Of a stretch of DNA of 55,535 bases, positions 8,712 to 17,332 are shown piece by piece. A program made the position numbers and the translations under genes. The stretch's first letter is position 1. Each line of letters starts with the position of its first letter. The stretch lies in assembly GCA_003164815.1 (NCBI GenBank), contig PLUF01000065.1, positions 1-55,535 of the forward strand, read 5' to 3'. The notes below the pieces were generated by a model. That model saw only the letters and a program-made list of their open reading frames with translations, ran no database searches and was not told where the DNA came from. The DNA comes from Candidatus Gagatemarchaeum stordalenia (GTDB lineage: Archaea > Thermoproteota > Nitrososphaeria > Nitrososphaerales > Gagatemarchaeaceae).

Positions 8712-9918
8712 AGGCTTCGAAGTCCCTCCCCAGGACCGAGACGGCTATCTTCTGCTCAAGAATCTCGTCTGTCCCCTCGTAGATCTTGCACACCCGGGTG
8801 TCGACGAGGTGCCTTCCCGGCCTGTTCTCGAGGGAGTACCCGTTCGCCCCGAAGACCTGGACGGCGCGGTTCGCAGCGTCGAAGGAGGCGTTCGCTGCGA
8901 AGTACTTCGCCTTGGCGATCGCCGCGTCGGCCAACTCCCTGACGGCGAGATCGCCCGGACGGTCCTGGTGCTCCTGACGTAGGACGGCGGCGTTGAGGGT
9001 GAGGAGTCTTGCCGCCTCGAGGTTCACCGCCATGATCCCGAGGTGCCTCTGGACCAGCTGGTGCTTCCCGATCAGCTTCCCGTGCTGCACCCTCACGCCT
9101 GAGTAGCGGACCGCCTCGTCAAGGCAGTCGCGGATGACTCCGACGCAACCTGCGGCGACGCTCAGCCTCCCGCTCATAAGGGCCGAGTAGGCGACGGAGA
9201 GCCCCTTCCCCGGCGGACCGAGCATGTTCTCCTTCGGTACCTCGCACTCATCCAGGAATATCGCGGCGGTGTCGGACGAGTAGAGGCCCATCTTGTTCTG
9301 TATCGGTTTGGCGGAGAACCCCGGCGAGCCCTTCTCCACGACGAACGCGCACATCCCTTCCTCCTTCCCCTTCGGGTTAGCGAATACTATCACCGCGTCC
9401 GCTATCGAGCCATTGGATATCCACATCTTCTGGCCGCTGAGCACGAATTTGCCGCCCCTCTCCTCGAAGCTAGTCTTCAGGGAACCGGGATCGCTCCCCG
9501 CCGCAGGCTCGGTTAGGCCGAACGCCAGGATGCACTCGCCCTTCGTCCCCGGCGACAGGTACCGCTCCTTCTGTCGCTCGTCTCCCCACCTCTGGACCGT
9601 GAGCATCCCGAGTGAAGTGTGGCCGGAGAAGAAGGTCCTCACGCCGGTCCCCTCCCTCCCTATCCTCTCGATGGCGAGGGCGTAGGTAACCATGTCGACA
9701 CCCTGGCCGTCCCCGTACCTCCTGGAGATGGGGAGTCCGAGGAGGTGCGCCTCTCCGAAGAGCCTCCTTACCTGGTCGTCGAACCGGTGCTCCAGGTAGC
9801 ACCTGTCCTCCAGCGGCCTAATCGCCCTGCAGACCCGGTCCACCTGCTGAAGTAGGAGTTCCTGCTCCTCGGTCAGGTCGAGGTTGACCTTCGAGATGTC
9901 GGTGAAGTCCCCGGCCAG
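8704..9918 (-). CDS. Acyl-CoA dehydrogenase with probable CTG start
   Basis: An FAD-dependent acyl-CoA dehydrogenase that forms the alpha-beta double bond of a CoA thioester and passes electrons to ETF. The catalytic Glu sits in YEGT near the C-terminus (KIYEGTDEIL), and WISNGS and GLTEPAAGSD motifs are present. The first ATG/GTG/TTG is the GTG at 9843, but codons upstream still encode typical N-terminal sequence (DLTEEQELLLQQV). No standard start exists between the preceding in-frame stop and 9843. A CTG at 9918 follows an AGGTGG ribosome-binding sequence by about 7 bases and gives 404 residues, the normal length. It lies directly after the B12-binding mutase subunit. Its substrate is unknown; a short or branched acyl-CoA fits the context. 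Confidence 0.85.
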   Translation of the reverse strand: MAGDFTDISKVNLDLTEEQELLLQQVDRVCRAIRPLEDRCYLEHRFDDQVRRLFGEAHLLGLPISRRYGDGQGVDMVTYALAIERIGREGTGVRTFFSGHTSLGMLTVQRWGDERQKERYLSPGTKGECILAFGLTEPAAGSDPGSLKTSFEERGGKFVLSGQKMWISNGSIADAVIVFANPKGKEEGMCAFVVEKGSPGFSAKPIQNKMGLYSSDTAAIFLDECEVPKENMLGPPGKGLSVAYSALMSGRLSVAAGCVGVIRDCLDEAVRYSGVRVQHGKLIGKHQLVQRHLGIMAVNLEAARLLTLNAAVLRQEHQDRPGDLAVRELADAAIAKAKYFAANASFDAANRAVQVFGANGYSLENRPGRHLVDTRVCKIYEGTDEILEQKIAVSVLGRDFEAYG

Positions 9919-9919
9919 A

Positions 9920-10351
9920 TTAGGACCACCTTTCCTTCCTCACCCTCTCCCTGATGTGCTCGATTATCTCCTCCATCGAGGTTCCGGGGCCGTAGAGCCC
10001 GGTGATTCCCAGCTTGAGGAGCTTGGGCTTGTCGTCCTTCGGGATTATGCCGCCGCCGACCACGACGATGTCCTTGCCGCCCTTCCTCTCGAGGGCCTTC
10101 TTGACCCTCGGGAACGCCGTGAGGTGGGCGCCGTTGAGCAGCGAGAGGGCCACGACGTCGACGTCCTCGTCGACCGCCATCTGGGCCACCTCGTCCGGGG
10201 TCGGGAGGAGGCCGCTGTAGATCACCTCCATCCCCGCGTCGCGGAACGTCCGGGCCAGCACCAGGACCCCCCTGTCGTGCCCGTCGAGCCCGGGCTTCGC
10301 GACGAGTATCCTGATCTTCCGGCTCTTACCGACCACTGGACTCTTGGTCAT
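9920..10351 (-). CDS. mcmB: Methylmalonyl-CoA mutase, small B12-binding subunit
   Basis: 143 residues from ATG 10351; a TTG at 10360 is possible. It is the stand-alone cobalamin-binding domain: RILVAKPGLDGHDRG carries the DxHxxG motif whose His is the lower cobalt ligand, followed by LSLLNGAH and VVVGGGIIP loops. It pairs with the large subunit 21 bases upstream to interconvert methylmalonyl-CoA and succinyl-CoA. Split subunits are usual in archaea. The acyl-CoA dehydrogenase follows within two bases. Confidence 0.93.
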   Translation of the reverse strand: MTKSPVVGKSRKIRILVAKPGLDGHDRGVLVLARTFRDAGMEVIYSGLLPTPDEVAQMAVDEDVDVVALSLLNGAHLTAFPRVKKALERKGGKDIVVVGGGIIPKDDKPKLLKLGITGLYGPGTSMEEIIEHIRERVRKERWS

Positions 10352-10372
10352 CGCTCTCAAATCAAATCTACC

Positions 10373-12127
10373 CTAGACAATCATCGGCTCCTTCCAAGTG
10401 CCAAAGATCTCCCTCCCTACCTGCATAATCTCGCCGAGCGTGGCGTAGGCCATCACGGCATCCATCATCGGATAAATCGCGTTCGCCTCAGGGTCGGAGT
10501 AGGCCCTGCGGAGCTTCTCCAGATGCGCCTTCACTTTGGCGCCGTCCCGCTCCTCCTTCAGCCTGCGGAGACGACTCAACTGGCGCCGCTGGGCCCTGAA
10601 GTCTATCTTGAGAGTGTTGATGGGTGTCTCCTCCTGGATCAAGTACTTGTTCACCCCGACGACCGCGTCCTCCCCGGCCTCGACGCGCTTCGAGAGCCTG
10701 TAGGAGTTCTCGGCTATCTCACGCTGTAGGTAACCTGACTTTATCGCCTTGAGCAGCCCCCCGGCGGAGTCGATCTTCTCGAAGTAGCGGTAGGCCTCCT
10801 GCTCGAGCTTCTCGGTGAGCCACTCGACGTAGTAGGAGCCGCCGAGCGGGTCGATCACGCTGGGCGTCCCCGTCTCCTCCGCGATGATCTGTTGGGTCCT
10901 GAGCGCGACCTGGACCGCCTCCTCGGTCGGGAGGGCCCACGCCTCGTCGAAGGAGTTGGTGTGGAGCGACTGGGTGCCCCCGAGCACCGCGGCAAGCGCC
11001 TCTATCGCGGTCCGGACGACGTTGTTGTAGGGCTGCTGCCACGTGAGCGAGGCGCCCGACGTCTGGGTGTGGAACCTCATCAGGAGGCTCCTCGGGCTCT
11101 TCGCGCCGTACTTCTCGCGGAGGACGGTCGCCCAGACCCTCCTCGCCGCCCTGAACTTCGCGATCTCCTCGAAGAAGTCCATTGTGGAGTTGAAAAAGAA
11201 ACTGAGCCTCGGGGCGAAGTCGTCGACGTTCAGGCCTGCCTCGAGCCCGAGCTCGACGTATCCGAACCCGTCGGCGAGGGTAAACGCGAGCTCCTGGATG
11301 GCGCTAGAGCCCGCCTCCCTTATGTGATAGCCGCTGATGCTAACGTAGTTCCACTGCGGCATGTTCTTGGTGCAGTAGACCATCATGTCCCTCACTATGC
11401 GGAGGTGAGCCTCGGGAGGGTAGGCCCACTCCTTCTGGGCGATGTACTCCTTCAGCATGTCGGCCTGCACCGTCCCCTTCAGGGATGCGACGGGGACGCC
11501 CGTCTTCCTTGCGACCCCGGCGTACATGCACGTCAGGACAGATGCCGGGGCGTTGATCGTCATCGAGGTGCTGACCTTGCCGAGCGGGATCCCGCGGAAG
11601 ATCACCTCCATGTCCCTGAGTGAGGAGACGTTGACGCCGCACCTGCCAACCTCCCCGTGCGCCTTCTCGTGGTCGGCGTCGTAGCCGTAGAGCGTTGGCA
11701 TGTCGAAGGCTATGCTCAGGCCCGTCTCCCCGTGCTCGAGGAGCAGCTTGAGCCTCTTGTTGGTGTCCTCGGGCGCGCCGAACCCCGAGAACATCCTCAT
11801 CGTCCACGGCTTGCCGCGGTACATCGAGGGATACACCCCTCTCGTGTAGGGGTAGACCCCCGGAAACGCCAGCTCGGAGAACTGGAGGTCCTTCACGTCG
11901 TCAGGGCTGTAGATAGGGTTCAGCCGAATCCCGGAGGCCGTCTGGTACTCCTTCCTCGTGTCGCTTCCCTTGACTGAAGGTCCGAGGAGGTCGGCCTGCC
12001 ACTGTTTCACGCCCCTGCGGATGTCCCTGAGCGTCGCCTCATCGAAGACCCTGCCGTTCCTCTTCTTCCCTGCGCCGAGGGAGCGCGCCTTCTTCGACCA
12101 GTAGGGCTCGCCACCCGAGTTCAGCAT
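10373..12127 (-). CDS. mcmA: Methylmalonyl-CoA mutase, large catalytic subunit
   Basis: 584 residues from ATG 12127, chosen because a box A lies at 12153-12158; a GTG at 12151 would add eight residues. The TIM barrel is complete. Tyr in SMYRGKPWT and Arg in HLRIV match the carboxyl-binding pair of true methylmalonyl-CoA mutase rather than the Phe/Gln pair of isobutyryl-CoA mutase. SISGYHIREAG and LHTNSFDEA are family signatures. It converts (R)-methylmalonyl-CoA to succinyl-CoA with the small subunit and needs the MeaB chaperone encoded at 12912. It could serve propionyl-CoA oxidation or, in the other direction, carbon assimilation. Confidence 0.93.
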   Translation of the reverse strand: MLNSGGEPYWSKKARSLGAGKKRNGRVFDEATLRDIRRGVKQWQADLLGPSVKGSDTRKEYQTASGIRLNPIYSPDDVKDLQFSELAFPGVYPYTRGVYPSMYRGKPWTMRMFSGFGAPEDTNKRLKLLLEHGETGLSIAFDMPTLYGYDADHEKAHGEVGRCGVNVSSLRDMEVIFRGIPLGKVSTSMTINAPASVLTCMYAGVARKTGVPVASLKGTVQADMLKEYIAQKEWAYPPEAHLRIVRDMMVYCTKNMPQWNYVSISGYHIREAGSSAIQELAFTLADGFGYVELGLEAGLNVDDFAPRLSFFFNSTMDFFEEIAKFRAARRVWATVLREKYGAKSPRSLLMRFHTQTSGASLTWQQPYNNVVRTAIEALAAVLGGTQSLHTNSFDEAWALPTEEAVQVALRTQQIIAEETGTPSVIDPLGGSYYVEWLTEKLEQEAYRYFEKIDSAGGLLKAIKSGYLQREIAENSYRLSKRVEAGEDAVVGVNKYLIQEETPINTLKIDFRAQRRQLSRLRRLKEERDGAKVKAHLEKLRRAYSDPEANAIYPMMDAVMAYATLGEIMQVGREIFGTWKEPMIV

Positions 12128-12152
12128 CGGGCGCCAAGCGAACCAGCCCACA

Positions 12153-12158
12153 GATAAA
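12153..12158 (-). promoter_or_regulatory. Box A for mcmA
   Basis: TTTATC on the minus strand, 26-31 bases before ATG 12127, just past the 3' end of the biotin-ligase-like gene. It implies a separate leaderless start for the mutase operon. Confidence 0.5.
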
Positions 12159-12163
12159 CGATA

Positions 12164-12841
12164 TCATCGCAACGGCAGAAGGTCCGATCTCCGCACGACC
12201 GGGACCTGTACCCTATCGTCGAGTTCCACGATGAGCCTGCCCAGCTCGTCCACCCCTCTCACGACCCCCGGGACGGCCTTTCGCCCACGCTCCACGGCGA
12301 CCCTGCCTCCGGCGTTCTCGAGCATCGATGATATGCGCGCGAGGACCTGAGGGTACATCTCCCTCATCCAGCCCGAGTGCATCCACGAAAGAGAGTTGAG
12401 AGTCTTCGAGACGAGCATCTCCGGGTCGACGTCCACCCCTAGGAGGTCGTGCAGCGAGGTCGAGCCATCCCTGCTGACGTCCCCGAGGTTGATGCGGAAG
12501 CTCAGTATCGCCCATCGGCCGTCCGCGTTCTCCCCCTGGACGAAGGAGGTGGCTGCGACCACTTCTCTGCCCGCTACGACCTCGTCCGGCCACCGTAACC
12601 AGGTGATGATGCCGGTGTCCTTCCTTATTCCCTCCGAGGCGCAGAATGTCGCGATTAGGGCGAGGAGTTCGGTTGGTAGACCAGACTTCAGCCGCAGGAT
12701 GACGGAGAAGTCCAGCGCCTTTCTGGTCTTGGCCCGACCCTGGATTACCGTCCCTTCCGGCGCACTCCGGCGCGCCATCTCGATCGCAACGGACAGGGGT
12801 TGCAGACGCGTCTTCTTCCTATCCCAAACGATCGACGACAT
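12164..12841 (-). CDS. Divergent biotin-protein-ligase-like protein
   Basis: 225 residues. The middle holds LRWPDEVVAGREVVAATSF, which aligns with the KWPNDVLVDGRKVAGIL block of biotin ligases, then SLHDLLGVDVDPEMLVSKTLN. The C-terminus (VVRGVDELGRLIVELDD) matches their SH3-like domain. The GRGRxxRxW biotin-binding loop is not recognisable (the region reads VIQGRAKTRKALDF), and the Lys of KWPND is Arg. It may therefore be a diverged ligase or one that has lost activity. Biotinylation of propionyl-CoA carboxylase would suit the neighbours, but no carboxylase is in the window. A TTATAT box at about 12872-12878 precedes it. Confidence 0.6.
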   Translation of the reverse strand: MSSIVWDRKKTRLQPLSVAIEMARRSAPEGTVIQGRAKTRKALDFSVILRLKSGLPTELLALIATFCASEGIRKDTGIITWLRWPDEVVAGREVVAATSFVQGENADGRWAILSFRINLGDVSRDGSTSLHDLLGVDVDPEMLVSKTLNSLSWMHSGWMREMYPQVLARISSMLENAGGRVAVERGRKAVPGVVRGVDELGRLIVELDDRVQVPVVRRSDLLPLR

Positions 12842-12911
12842 GGGTCCTTCTGGAGGGTCTCCCCCTGGCGGATATAACGTGGGAGATTAGCTTAATTCGA
12901 GGAGCTGTGCC

Positions 12912-13889
12912 GTGCGGGCTGGTGACGAGATGGGAGAGCGTACCCTAGCCGGCCGCGTCCTGAAGGGCGACAGACGAGCCGTTGCCAGGGCGATTTCCCT
13001 CGTCGAGAATGGCGAGGCACCACCTCAACTTCTGGATGAAGTCGGAAAGAACCTCGGCGGAACATTCATCCTCGGCCTGACGGGGCCGCCCGGGACTGGT
13101 AAGAGCACCCTGGTCGACAGGTTGATCGCGGAGTACCGGAGGAGGAAGATGAAGGTCGGGGTGATCGCCGTCGACCCGACGAGCCCTATCACGGGGGGCG
13201 CTCTGCTCGGAGACAGGGTGAGGATGGTCCAGCACACCCTCGACAGCGGCGTCTTCATCCGCAGCATGGCTTCGAGGGGTTGGAGCGGCGGCCTCTCCGG
13301 CGCCGTCTCCGAGGCAATCCAGATCCTCGACGCGGCCGGGATGAAGCTGGTCATCATCGAGACCGTCGGGATAGGCCAGTCCGACATCGAGATAATGAAG
13401 ATAGCCCATGCCGTCATAGTCGTCACCATGCCGGGGCTCGGGGACGACGTCCAGGTCTCGAAGGCCGGGCTCATGGAAATCGGCGACATCTACGCGGTGA
13501 ACAAATCGGACCTTCCGGGAGCCGACGCCATGGTGATCAACCTCCTCTCGGTCGTGCGCGACATGAAGGGGAAGAGCCCACCCGTGATCAAGGTCTCGGC
13601 GCTCAAAGGGGAGGGCGTCGACCGGTTGTACGATGCGGCGGAGGCAATCCGCGCAAGGTTCCTTTCGCCCGAGGGAGAGGTGATGCGGCTCCGGAGCACC
13701 AGGGGGATGATAGTGGAGCTCGCCAAGAGGAAGCTTCTGAGCGACCTTGAAGGCAGGGCATCAACTAGGTCCGCCGGGCTCGCGGCTAGGGTGGCAGGCC
13801 ACGAGATAACCTTCGAGCAGGCGGCAGAGCTCCTCGCGGACAGCCAACGGAAATATCGAGGTGCACCCGTGCGGGGGAGCGATAGATGA
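12912..13889 (+). CDS. meaB: MeaB/ArgK-type GTPase, methylmalonyl-CoA mutase chaperone
   Basis: 325 residues from a GTG. The G3E-family P-loop GPPGTGKSTLVD is at about residues 56-67, followed by VDPTSPITGGALLGDR, VIIETVGIGQSD (Walker B) and NKSD. MeaB guards cobalamin loading and protects the mutase from inactivation. It is divergent from the mutase operon, with the biotin-ligase-like gene between them, and its stop overlaps the PrpD start (ATGA), linking mutase maintenance to the methylcitrate route. Confidence 0.93.
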   Translation: MRAGDEMGERTLAGRVLKGDRRAVARAISLVENGEAPPQLLDEVGKNLGGTFILGLTGPPGTGKSTLVDRLIAEYRRRKMKVGVIAVDPTSPITGGALLGDRVRMVQHTLDSGVFIRSMASRGWSGGLSGAVSEAIQILDAAGMKLVIIETVGIGQSDIEIMKIAHAVIVVTMPGLGDDVQVSKAGLMEIGDIYAVNKSDLPGADAMVINLLSVVRDMKGKSPPVIKVSALKGEGVDRLYDAAEAIRARFLSPEGEVMRLRSTRGMIVELAKRKLLSDLEGRASTRSAGLAARVAGHEITFEQAAELLADSQRKYRGAPVRGSDR

Positions 13890-15250
13890 ACACCGCAGAG
13901 AGACTGAGCGAATACGCCGAATCGATAAGCTACTCCGACCTCGGGGAGGACATCGCCATCGAGGCGAAGAAGAGGATCATCGACAGTCTCGGGTGCGCAA
14001 TCGGTGCGTTTGGGGAAGTCCCGGTCAAGATAGCGAGGAAGGTCGCCGAGTCGAACCACCTGGGAGGCTCGTCGACGATACTCGGCCTCGAGACCAAGAC
14101 CTCGCCCGACCTCGCGACGTTCGTGAACGGGCTGATGGTGAGGTATTTCGATTATAACGACACCTACCTCTCGAAGGAACCGGCCCATCCGAGCGACAAC
14201 ATCTCCGCCTGCCTCGCGGTCGGCGAGCGCGAGGGGTCGTCCGGGAAGGACCTCCTCACCGCAATCGTGCTCGCCTACGAGGTGCAGTGCAGGCTCTGCG
14301 ACGCCGCGGACATCAGGCACAGGGGGTGGGACCACGTCTGCTACGGGCTGGTTTCGAGCGCCCTCGCCGCCGGGAAGATCATGGGACTTCCCCGGCAGAA
14401 GCTCACCCATTCGGTCAACATATCGCTTAACGCGCATATCGCGATGAGGCAGGTGAGGGCCGGGGAGCTCTCCGAGTGGAAGGGCGCCTCCTTCGCGAAC
14501 GCCGCGAGGAACGCCGTCTTCTCCACGATGCTCGCCGCGCAGGGGATGACCGGGCCCTCGCCAATCTTCGAGGGGGAGATGGGTTTCTTCAAGCAGGTCT
14601 CGGGCCCCTTCGAGCTGGACACCTCGGGGTTCGGAGGCGGCAAGAACCGGTTCAAGCTCGGCGAGACCTACATCAAGTACTTCCCGGCCGAGTACCACGC
14701 CCAGAGCGCCATCTGGGCCGCGCTCCAGGCTAGGAGGGGAATCGGGAGCCCGGATGAAATCGTCTCCGTGGAGGTGGAGACCCACGAGGCGGGTTACGCC
14801 ATCCTGAGCAAGGACAAAGAGAAGTGGGCCCCTTCGACCAAGGAGACGGCCGACCACAGCATGCCCTACATGGTGGGAATGGCCCTGCTCCAGGGGAAGA
14901 TCGACAACTCGACATACTCGGCGAGGAACCTGAGCGACCGTCGGGTGCGCTCGTTCCTGAAGAAGATCAGCGTGAAGGAGGACAGGGCCCTCACCGAGAT
15001 GTACCCGAGGCACATCGCGAACCGCGTCACTCTCAGGCTGAAGGACGGGAGGACGCTGACCGAGCAGGTCGACGATCCCAGGGGGCACCCGAACAACCCC
15101 ATGACCCGGGATGAGGTGGAGGCGAAATTCGTGCGGCTCACCAAGAGGTTCCTCAAGGAGTCAGAGGCTCGGGCCATAACGAGCTTCGTCTGGAACATTG
15201 AGCGACAGAGGCGGGTAGCCGCGCTCCCCGAGCTCTGCGTCGTCCGCTGA
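13886..15250 (+). CDS. prpD: MmgE/PrpD family 2-methylcitrate dehydratase
   Basis: 454 residues, translationally coupled to meaB. The N-terminal helical domain (AKKRIIDSLGCAIGAFGE) and the segments FNDTYLSKEPAHPSDN-like (DYNDTYLSKEPAHPSDN) and YFPAEYHAQSAIWAA are typical of PrpD. It dehydrates 2-methylcitrate to 2-methylaconitate. The gene for methylcitrate synthase ends at the very next base on the other strand. No aconitase or PrpF is visible here, so the hydration step must be encoded elsewhere. Confidence 0.9.
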   Translation: MNTAERLSEYAESISYSDLGEDIAIEAKKRIIDSLGCAIGAFGEVPVKIARKVAESNHLGGSSTILGLETKTSPDLATFVNGLMVRYFDYNDTYLSKEPAHPSDNISACLAVGEREGSSGKDLLTAIVLAYEVQCRLCDAADIRHRGWDHVCYGLVSSALAAGKIMGLPRQKLTHSVNISLNAHIAMRQVRAGELSEWKGASFANAARNAVFSTMLAAQGMTGPSPIFEGEMGFFKQVSGPFELDTSGFGGGKNRFKLGETYIKYFPAEYHAQSAIWAALQARRGIGSPDEIVSVEVETHEAGYAILSKDKEKWAPSTKETADHSMPYMVGMALLQGKIDNSTYSARNLSDRRVRSFLKKISVKEDRALTEMYPRHIANRVTLRLKDGRTLTEQVDDPRGHPNNPMTRDEVEAKFVRLTKRFLKESEARAITSFVWNIERQRRVAALPELCVVR

Positions 15251-16393
15251 TCAGCGGTTCTCGATCGGGACGTAGGTCAGGTCGCTGGAGCCGACGTACT
15301 CGGCATCCGGCCTGAAGAGCTTGTTGTGCGCCATCTGCTCGTTGTAGTGGGCAGCCCACCCCACGATCCTGCTCGACGCGAAAATCGGGGTGTAGACGGG
15401 TATCGGAATCGAGAGCGTGTAGAAGATGGGAGCGGCGTAGAAGTCCAGGTTCGCGGGTATCTTCTTCGCTTTCCACATGGCGCTGGCCAGGCGATCGCAT
15501 AGCCTGTACAGGTCGTCACCCTTGCCCTTCTCGTCGACGAGCCTCTTGAGCACCCCCTTGCTGAGCTCGGCCCGGGGGTCCACCTTCTTGTATATGCGGT
15601 GTCCGAAGCCCATCACCTTCTTCTTGTTCGCGAGCGCGTCCTGGAGATAGCTCTCCGCCCGGTCCGCCGTGCCTATCTCGAGCAGCATCTCCATCGCCGC
15701 CTCGTTGGCTCCCCCATGGAGCGGGCCCTTGAGCGCGGCCAGTCCCGCCGTCGAGGCCGCGCTGATGTCGGCCAGCGTCGAGGCCACGACCCTCACCGTG
15801 AACGTCGAGGCGTTCATGTCGTGTTCGAGGTAGAGTATCAGCTCGCGCTCGAAGGCCCAGGCGTCGAACTTGTCGGGGCGCTTCCCGCTGAGCATGTAGA
15901 GCAGGTTTGAGGCGTGGTCCAAAACAGGGTCGGGCTCGACGACCGGCATGCCGCTCACGATCCTGTAGCAGTTCGCCGCGAGGGCAGGCATCTTCGCCAT
16001 CAGCGAGTACTGCTGCTCCCGCTCCTCCAGGGACCCCTCCATGGCACCCAGGGCAGAGACGGCCGTCCTCAGCACGTCCATGGGGTGCGCGCCGCTCGGG
16101 AGCCTACGCACTATGTCATAGATGCCCTCTGGGACCTTGGCGTGCCTGCGCAGGTTCTCGATGAACTCGTCGAGCTCGGCCCTGCGCGGAAGCCTCCCTT
16201 TCAGGATCAAGAACGCCGTCTCCTCGAACGAGGCCTTGTCGAAGAGCTCCTTTATCGGGTAACCCCTGTATGTGAGCGAGCCGTCGGGACTGCTCTTCGA
16301 GATGCTCGTCTCGGCGACCGCGACGCCGTACAGACCGTCGGGCGCGCGAATCACATCTGGCAACTCTAATTTTTCGTTGTTTTGACTGCGCAC
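15251..16393 (-). CDS. prpC: Citrate/2-methylcitrate synthase
   Basis: 380 residues, the short archaeal/Gram-positive type. The catalytic triad is visible: His in LHGGANEAA, His in GFGHRIYK and Asp in NLDFYA. It condenses propionyl-CoA (or acetyl-CoA) with oxaloacetate. Its place directly after PrpB (7 bases) and tail-to-tail with PrpD supports methylcitrate synthase; many archaeal enzymes accept both substrates, so it may also be the TCA-cycle enzyme. Start is a GTG. Confidence 0.9.
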   Translation of the reverse strand: MRSQNNEKLELPDVIRAPDGLYGVAVAETSISKSSPDGSLTYRGYPIKELFDKASFEETAFLILKGRLPRRAELDEFIENLRRHAKVPEGIYDIVRRLPSGAHPMDVLRTAVSALGAMEGSLEEREQQYSLMAKMPALAANCYRIVSGMPVVEPDPVLDHASNLLYMLSGKRPDKFDAWAFERELILYLEHDMNASTFTVRVVASTLADISAASTAGLAALKGPLHGGANEAAMEMLLEIGTADRAESYLQDALANKKKVMGFGHRIYKKVDPRAELSKGVLKRLVDEKGKGDDLYRLCDRLASAMWKAKKIPANLDFYAAPIFYTLSIPIPVYTPIFASSRIVGWAAHYNEQMAHNKLFRPDAEYVGSSDLTYVPIENR

Positions 16394-16400
16394 GCCGGTA

Positions 16401-17300
16401 TTAATTGGTATCGAGCAGTTGCTTTGCTTTTCTTACAGTCCTTCTGTCTGCGGACTCGTATTCGGTGTATCCGATGAGGTCGTAGAACTCCCTCCTGTCC
16501 ATCATCCTCTTCAGGAGCCTTTTCTGCGTCCCTTTCAGGGCCAGCTCGCCCAGCGCTTCCTGAACCGACTTCATCATCACCCTGAAAGTCGTCACCGGGA
16601 ATATCACCAGTTTGTAGCCGAGCTTCTCAAATTCATGGACCGGGATGTACTCGGTCTTTCCGAACTCCGTCATGTTAGCAAGGAGAGGGGCGTCCACCTT
16701 CTTGGCAAACTCCCTGAACTCCGCACGGTTGCGAAGCGCTTCTGGGAAGATGACGTCGGCGCCCGCGCGGACGTAGAGCCTCGCCCTCTCGACGGCGGCG
16801 TCGATGCCCTCGACGGACGACGCATCCGTCCTTGCGACGATCACCAGCCCCCGGGTCGAGGCCTCTCTTGCAGCAATCAGTCTCCTTGACATCTCCTCTT
16901 CGCTGACGAGTTGCTTTCCATCCAAGTGGCCGCACCTCTTCGGCATGACCTGGTCCTCGACCTGGATGCCGGCTGCGTTTGTCCTCTCCATCAGGGCGAC
17001 TGTCCTGCCCATGTTGACCGCTTCCCCGAATCCGGTGTCCACGTCGACGATCATCGGCAGGTCGACCTGCGAGGTGATCTGCGAGACGGCGTCGGCCACC
17101 TCTGTGAGCGTCGTGACGCCCAAGTCCGGCAGTCCGAGGAGGCCTGAGAAGGCAGCGCCCGAGAAGTACAATCCCTTGAATCCGGCCTTTGCCGCCAGAA
17201 GAGCCACGGAGGGGCTGAACACGCCGGGGACGGCCGTGCAGCCATCGTGAATGATAAGCTTCCTTAATCTCGCCGGGGCGTCGCCTGAGCTCTCTCTCAA
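16401..17300 (-). CDS. prpB: 2-methylisocitrate lyase
   Basis: 299 residues of the isocitrate lyase/PEP mutase superfamily. The active-site loop PKRCGHLDGK contains the catalytic Cys; DVDTGFGE and VARTDA supply metal ligands. At about 300 residues it fits methylisocitrate lyase rather than the longer isocitrate lyase. It splits methylisocitrate to pyruvate and succinate. TTG start; CTTAAGG at about 17331-17337 could be its box A. It is first in the prpB-prpC operon. Confidence 0.92.
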   Translation of the reverse strand: MRESSGDAPARLRKLIIHDGCTAVPGVFSPSVALLAAKAGFKGLYFSGAAFSGLLGLPDLGVTTLTEVADAVSQITSQVDLPMIVDVDTGFGEAVNMGRTVALMERTNAAGIQVEDQVMPKRCGHLDGKQLVSEEEMSRRLIAAREASTRGLVIVARTDASSVEGIDAAVERARLYVRAGADVIFPEALRNRAEFREFAKKVDAPLLANMTEFGKTEYIPVHEFEKLGYKLVIFPVTTFRVMMKSVQEALGELALKGTQKRLLKRMMDRREFYDLIGYTEYESADRRTVRKAKQLLDTN

Positions 17301-17332
17301 TTGGTAGGCCGGCGAAGTTTGGTCGGGGCGCC

